Origin: J134 sp964484045
Lineage (GTDB): Bacteria; Pseudomonadota; Alphaproteobacteria; Sphingomonadales; Rhodothalassiaceae
Length of the DNA stretch: 16,531 nucleotides
NCBI GenBank assembly: GCA_964484045.1
Contig: CAZAEP010000025.1
Coordinates: 1-16,531 of the forward strand
Direction of reading: 5' to 3'
Below the pieces are notes generated by a model. The model was not told the DNA's origin. It saw nothing but the letters and a program-made list of their open reading frames with translations, and ran no database searches. This document shows, in pieces, positions 13,761-16,531 of this stretch. The first letter of the stretch is position 1, and every line of letters begins with the position of its first letter. The position numbers and the translations under genes are program-made.

Positions 13761-15113
13761 ATGACCGGTACCCGGAAAATCCGCGCCGCCGCCGCGGTCT
13801 ATGGCAAGCCGCGGCTCATCGCCGTCTTCGGTCTCGGCATGGCCAGCGGCTTTCCCCTGACGCTTCTCCTGTCGACGCTCGCCTACTGGCTCGCCCAGGA
13901 CGGCGTGTCGAAAGGGGAGGTCGGCCTTTTCGCTTCGATGACAACGCCCTATGCGCTGAAGTTCATCTGGGCGCCGCTCGTCGATCGCGTGCCGATCCCG
14001 CTTCTTGGACGGGTCTTCGGACAGCGCCGCGGCTGGCTCCTTTTCACGCAGGCCCTTCTCGTGCTGTCGATCCTCGGGCTCGCGGCCCAGGACCCGACGC
14101 GCACGCTCGGCACGATGGCGCTCTTCGCCTTTCTCGTCGCGTTCTTCTCGGCGACGCAGGACATCGTCATCGACGCCTACCGGATCGAGCTGCTGAGCGA
14201 CGAGGAACAGGCGGCCGGCGCGGCGATGAACACCTTCGGCTATCGCACCGCCAATCTCCTTGCCGGTGCCGGGGCGCTTCTGCTCGCCGACCACCTCTCC
14301 TGGTCGGCGATCTTCGGCCTGATGTCGCTTCTCGTCCTTCCCGGCACCCTCGCCGCCCTTCTTGTCGGAGAGCCGGCGCGTCGTGATCCGTGGCGCGGGG
14401 CGGCGGAAGAGGCGGTCGCGGAAGCGTTTCTCGAAGGTAAGGCGCATTGGCCGCGCCCGGCCGCGAAGATCGCGGGCTGGCTCCATGCGACGGTGGTCGT
14501 GCCGTTCGCCGAGTTTCTCGAGCGCCGGGCGGCCGTCCCGATCCTGCTTTTCGTCGTTCTCTACAAGCTCGGCGACGCCATGGGGCAGGTGATGATGCCG
14601 CCCTTTCTCGTCGATCTCGGCTTCAGCAACGCCGAGATCGCCGTCGCCAACAAGACCGTCGGCTTCGCCGCGCTGATGATCGGCACCGCGCTCGGCGGCG
14701 CGTTCGCCTATGCCGTCGGCCTGTTCCGCGCCCTGCTCGCGACCGGCCTCTTCATGATGCTGACCAATCTCATGTTCACGGCCCTTGCCGTGCAGGGCCA
14801 TGACATATGGTTTCTCGCCGTTGCGGTGGCGCTCGAGAACTTCGCCTCCGGCATGGGGCTCGTCGTTTTCGTCGCCTATCTCTCGGGGCTGTGCAATCTC
14901 GCTTTCACCGCCACCCAATATGCGCTCCTCTCCTCGCTGGCGGCGGCGGCGCGGACATGGCTCGCGGCCCCGTCCGGCTTTCTCGCCGAGGCCACGGGCT
15001 GGCCCCTGTTCTATCTTCTCACCACCGTGGCGGCGCTGCCCGGGCTCGGGCTGCTGTGGCTCCTGTGGCGGCGCGGCTTCGCGGTGCGCTCCGCCGGGCT
15101 GACGAAACCGTGA
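13761..15113 (+). CDS. ampG: AmpG-like MFS permease (muropeptide transporter family)
   Basis: AmpG brings GlcNAc-anhydroMurNAc peptides from the periplasm into the cytoplasm for peptidoglycan recycling. The 450-residue product has many hydrophobic segments and the family signatures SGFPLTLLLSTLAYWL near the N-terminus, YALKFIWAPLVDRVP, GQRRGWLLFTQALL, AFFSATQDIVIDAYRIE and GYRTANLLAGAGALLLAD. A charged loop (about residues 205-240) separates the two six-helix halves, and LLFVVLYKLGDAMGQVMMPP opens the second. The ATG at 13761 has only a weak TAGG about 9 bases upstream. It follows the yifB fragment by 58 bases. Family assignment is firm; the exact substrate is inferred from family. Confidence 0.9.
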   Translation: MTGTRKIRAAAAVYGKPRLIAVFGLGMASGFPLTLLLSTLAYWLAQDGVSKGEVGLFASMTTPYALKFIWAPLVDRVPIPLLGRVFGQRRGWLLFTQALLVLSILGLAAQDPTRTLGTMALFAFLVAFFSATQDIVIDAYRIELLSDEEQAAGAAMNTFGYRTANLLAGAGALLLADHLSWSAIFGLMSLLVLPGTLAALLVGEPARRDPWRGAAEEAVAEAFLEGKAHWPRPAAKIAGWLHATVVVPFAEFLERRAAVPILLFVVLYKLGDAMGQVMMPPFLVDLGFSNAEIAVANKTVGFAALMIGTALGGAFAYAVGLFRALLATGLFMMLTNLMFTALAVQGHDIWFLAVAVALENFASGMGLVVFVAYLSGLCNLAFTATQYALLSSLAAAARTWLAAPSGFLAEATGWPLFYLLTTVAALPGLGLLWLLWRRGFAVRSAGLTKP

Positions 15114-15114
15114 C

Positions 15115-15147
15115 CCCGGCGCACGAATCCCTGCGCGGGTTTCTGTT
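15115..15147 (+). terminator. Probable intrinsic terminator of ampG
   Basis: CCCGGCGCA (15115-15123) pairs with TGCGCGGG (15132-15139) with one bulged G and an 8-base loop, followed by TTTCTGTT. It starts 2 bases after the ampG stop. The T-rich tail is interrupted, so efficiency may be moderate. Confidence 0.5.
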
Positions 15148-15174
15148 GAGATCGAAAGCCCGCTCGGTCAGACT
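15146..15174 (+). promoter_or_regulatory. Weak candidate promoter for the olsB-like gene
   Basis: TTGAGA (15146-15151) and CAGACT (15169-15174) with a 17-base spacer. The -35 matches 5 of 6 consensus positions, the -10 only 3. It overlaps the tail of the preceding terminator, and would give a leader of about 75-80 bases. Confidence 0.25.
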
Positions 15175-15258
15175 GTGCCCGGCACGCGGCCACGCCGCCC
15201 TTGCGGCGGCGCGGGGAACAGGCTAAGCGGGTCGCCGCCGCGTGCGGGGAAAGCGGCC

Positions 15259-16155
15259 ATGGACGTTGCAGGCGAGGATCGAGCCATTCGCGCGGAGATC
15301 GGGATCAAGGCCGAGTTTTACGCCCGGGCCGGTGTGCTCGAAGTGCGCTGCTCGCGCGACGAGGACGAGATCCTTGCCGCCCAGCGCCTGCGCTATCGCA
15401 TCTTCTACGAGGAGATGGCGGCCCGGCCGACGCCGGCGATGCAGCGCGAGAAGCGGGACATGGACGACTATGATCCGCTGTGCGACCACCTGCTGGTGAT
15501 CGATCATTCGCGCCCCGCAGACGACCGCGTGGTCGGCACCTACCGGCTTCTGCGCGAGGAGGTGGCGTTGCGCCACGCCGGGTTCTATTCGGCGCAGGAA
15601 TATGATCTCGACCCCCTGATGAGCGATCGCTTCCGCGCCCAGATGCGGCGCCAGGGACAGCTTCTCGAGCTCGGCCGCTCCTGCGTGCACCGCGACTACC
15701 GCAACAACACGACGATCAGCCTTCTGTGGAAGGGCATCGCCGGCTATCTCTACGAATACAATATCGCCTATCTCTTCGGCTGCGCCTCGCTGCCCGGCAC
15801 CGACCCCACAAAGCTCACATTGCCGCTCGCCTATCTCTATCACGAGCATCTCTGCCCGCCGGACTTCCGGGTTCGCGCCCTGCCCGAACGGCACGTGCCC
15901 ATGGACGGTCTGCCGCGCGCGGCGGTCGACATCAGGGCCGCGCGCCGCGCCCTGCCGCCGCTCATCAAGGGCTATCTCCGGCTCGGCTGCTTCATCGGCG
16001 ACGGCGCCGTCGTCGATCACCAGTTCGGCACCACCGACGTCTTCATTCTTCTTCCCGTCGAACGCGTCGCCCGACGCTATTCCGAGCGCTTCGGCACGCC
16101 GCGTGACGCGGAGGCCGACGGCGCGGCCTTTGACGGCGCGGCCGGGAAGGATTAA
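15259..16155 (+). CDS. olsB: OlsB-like acyltransferase (ornithine lipid synthesis, GNAT/hemolysin-like family)
   Basis: OlsB transfers a 3-hydroxyacyl group from acyl carrier protein to the alpha-amino group of ornithine, the first step of ornithine lipid synthesis. The 298-residue product has the GNAT-like core: RLRYRIFYEEM (43-53), DHLLVIDHS, VVGTYRLLR (91-99), ELGRSCVHRDYRNN (137-150) and GYLYEYNIAYLFGCASLPG, then LPPLIKGYLRLGCFIGDGAV and FGTTDVFILLPV, all typical of this family. The ATG at 15259 has GGGGA 8 bases upstream. Terminated cleanly before the next gene. The OlsA partner is not in the window. Other members of this family use different amino acceptors, so the ornithine specificity is inferred. 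Confidence 0.85.
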   Translation: MDVAGEDRAIRAEIGIKAEFYARAGVLEVRCSRDEDEILAAQRLRYRIFYEEMAARPTPAMQREKRDMDDYDPLCDHLLVIDHSRPADDRVVGTYRLLREEVALRHAGFYSAQEYDLDPLMSDRFRAQMRRQGQLLELGRSCVHRDYRNNTTISLLWKGIAGYLYEYNIAYLFGCASLPGTDPTKLTLPLAYLYHEHLCPPDFRVRALPERHVPMDGLPRAAVDIRAARRALPPLIKGYLRLGCFIGDGAVVDHQFGTTDVFILLPVERVARRYSERFGTPRDAEADGAAFDGAAGKD

Positions 16156-16215
16156 GAGGCGCGAAAGTGCAGCCGGCCGCGAAACGGACGCCCGGCCCCC
16201 GCCGCCATGGCGCTC

Positions 16216-16244
16216 CCCCCATCGCACGTCAGCCCCCATCGCAC
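16216..16244. repeat. 12-bp direct repeat upstream of the aldehyde dehydrogenase gene
   Basis: CCCCCATCGCAC occurs at 16216-16227 and 16233-16244 with a 17-base period. It ends just before the ribosome-binding GAGG (16247-16250) of the next gene. Role unknown; it may be a binding site pair or a chance duplication. Confidence 0.5.
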
Positions 16245-16257
16245 ATGAGGTAGAGTG

Positions 16258-16531
16258 ATGACCACCCCGAGCGAGCTTCTCACCGCCCTTCATCTCGACC
16301 CCTCCGCCTTCGACCGCGGCGACCTTGCCGTCCGGTCGCCGATCGACGGCGCCGGGATCGCGCGACTTGCGTCCGACACGGCGGCGACGGTCTCCGCGAA
16401 GATCGCCGCCGCCGCCGCCGCCTTCGCGGCCTGGCGCCTCCGCCCGGCACCGCAGAGGGGCGAGCTGATCCGTCTCTTCGGCGAGGAGTTGCGGGCGCAC
16501 AAGGAGTCGCTCGGCCGCCTCGTCACCCTGG
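16258..16531 (+). CDS. Aldehyde dehydrogenase (ALDH7-like), partial
   Basis: The gene runs off the right edge; 91 residues are visible. The N-terminal part is recognisable: VRSPIDGAGIARL, then the alanine-rich helix KIAAAAAAFAAWRLRPAPQR, GELIRLFGEELRAHKESLG and LVTL. The W-R-x-x-P-A-P-x-R-G-E-x-x-R-x-x-G-E-E-L pattern fits the ALDH7/AmaB branch, which oxidises alpha-aminoadipate semialdehyde in lysine breakdown or betaine aldehyde-type substrates. The NAD-binding and catalytic cysteine regions lie outside the window. The ATG at 16258 has GAGG 7 bases upstream. Substrate is not determined. Confidence 0.85.
   Translation, partial: MTTPSELLTALHLDPSAFDRGDLAVRSPIDGAGIARLASDTAATVSAKIAAAAAAFAAWRLRPAPQRGELIRLFGEELRAHKESLGRLVTL

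Noticed and set aside
13497..14918. 473-codon minus-strand open frame opposite ampG
   Set aside because: Shadow frame; AmpG signatures are clear on the plus strand. Part of its sequence recurs opposite yifB only because of the 80-bp repeat.
16405..16425. GCC triplet run in the aldehyde dehydrogenase gene
   Set aside because: It encodes an alanine helix common at this place in the family; ordinary for a GC-rich coding region.
1..16531. CRISPR arrays, tRNA or rRNA genes, integrase or transposase genes
   Set aside because: Looked for and not seen; no regularly spaced repeats, RNA gene patterns or recombinase motifs were recognised.

Overview
The window is a GC-rich chromosomal segment, most likely from an alphaproteobacterium. 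The evidence is the gene order hrcA-grpE divergent from rph-rdgB-hemW, then an LpoA-like lipoprotein, rsmI-yraN-gshB, yifB, an AmpG-type permease and an OlsB-type ornithine lipid acyltransferase, together with the strong G/C third-position bias. The exact genus cannot be told from the sequence.

Layout. Positions 1-2159 (minus strand) hold the 5' part of a HIT-family nucleotide hydrolase gene, grpE and hrcA. Positions 2315-4837 (plus) hold a tight rph-rdgB-hemW run, with hemW starting inside rdgB. An LpoA/YraM-like lipoprotein gene (minus) converges on hemW and overlaps its 3' end. Positions 6242-8574 (plus) hold rsmI, yraN and gshB. A small MerR-family regulator gene (minus) overlaps the 3' end of gshB by about 100 bases and has a clear dyad operator in its own promoter. 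yifB/comM (plus) follows. After the accessory region described next come an ampG-like permease gene, an olsB-like acyltransferase gene and the 5' end of an aldehyde dehydrogenase gene (all plus).

Accessory region. Between yifB and ampG lies an island of about 3 kb whose three genes all run on the minus strand, against their neighbours. In transcription order it encodes a 50-residue peptide that looks like a RiPP precursor (leader ending LSSEELALVSG, short acidic and hydroxyl-rich core with no lysine), an ATP-grasp ligase of the MvdC/MvdD (graspetide) type, and a secreted or membrane-anchored DUF547 protein whose start overlaps the ligase stop by 4 bases. A perfect hairpin lies between the precursor and the ligase. 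The island is flanked by an exact 80-bp direct repeat: the 3' end of yifB occurs once in the intact gene and again as a fragment (13598-13702) just before ampG. The upstream part of the island is also visibly poorer in G+C than its surroundings. Together these point to a laterally acquired, probably undescribed graspetide-like peptide pathway inserted at the 3' end of yifB. No integrase, transporter or dedicated protease gene is seen in the island, so export and processing would need other genes.

The remaining genes are housekeeping: heat-shock control (hrcA, grpE), RNA and nucleotide quality control (rph, rdgB, rsmI), haem handling (hemW), peptidoglycan synthesis and recycling (LpoA-like, AmpG-like), glutathione synthesis (gshB), competence/recombination (yifB) and membrane lipids (olsB-like).
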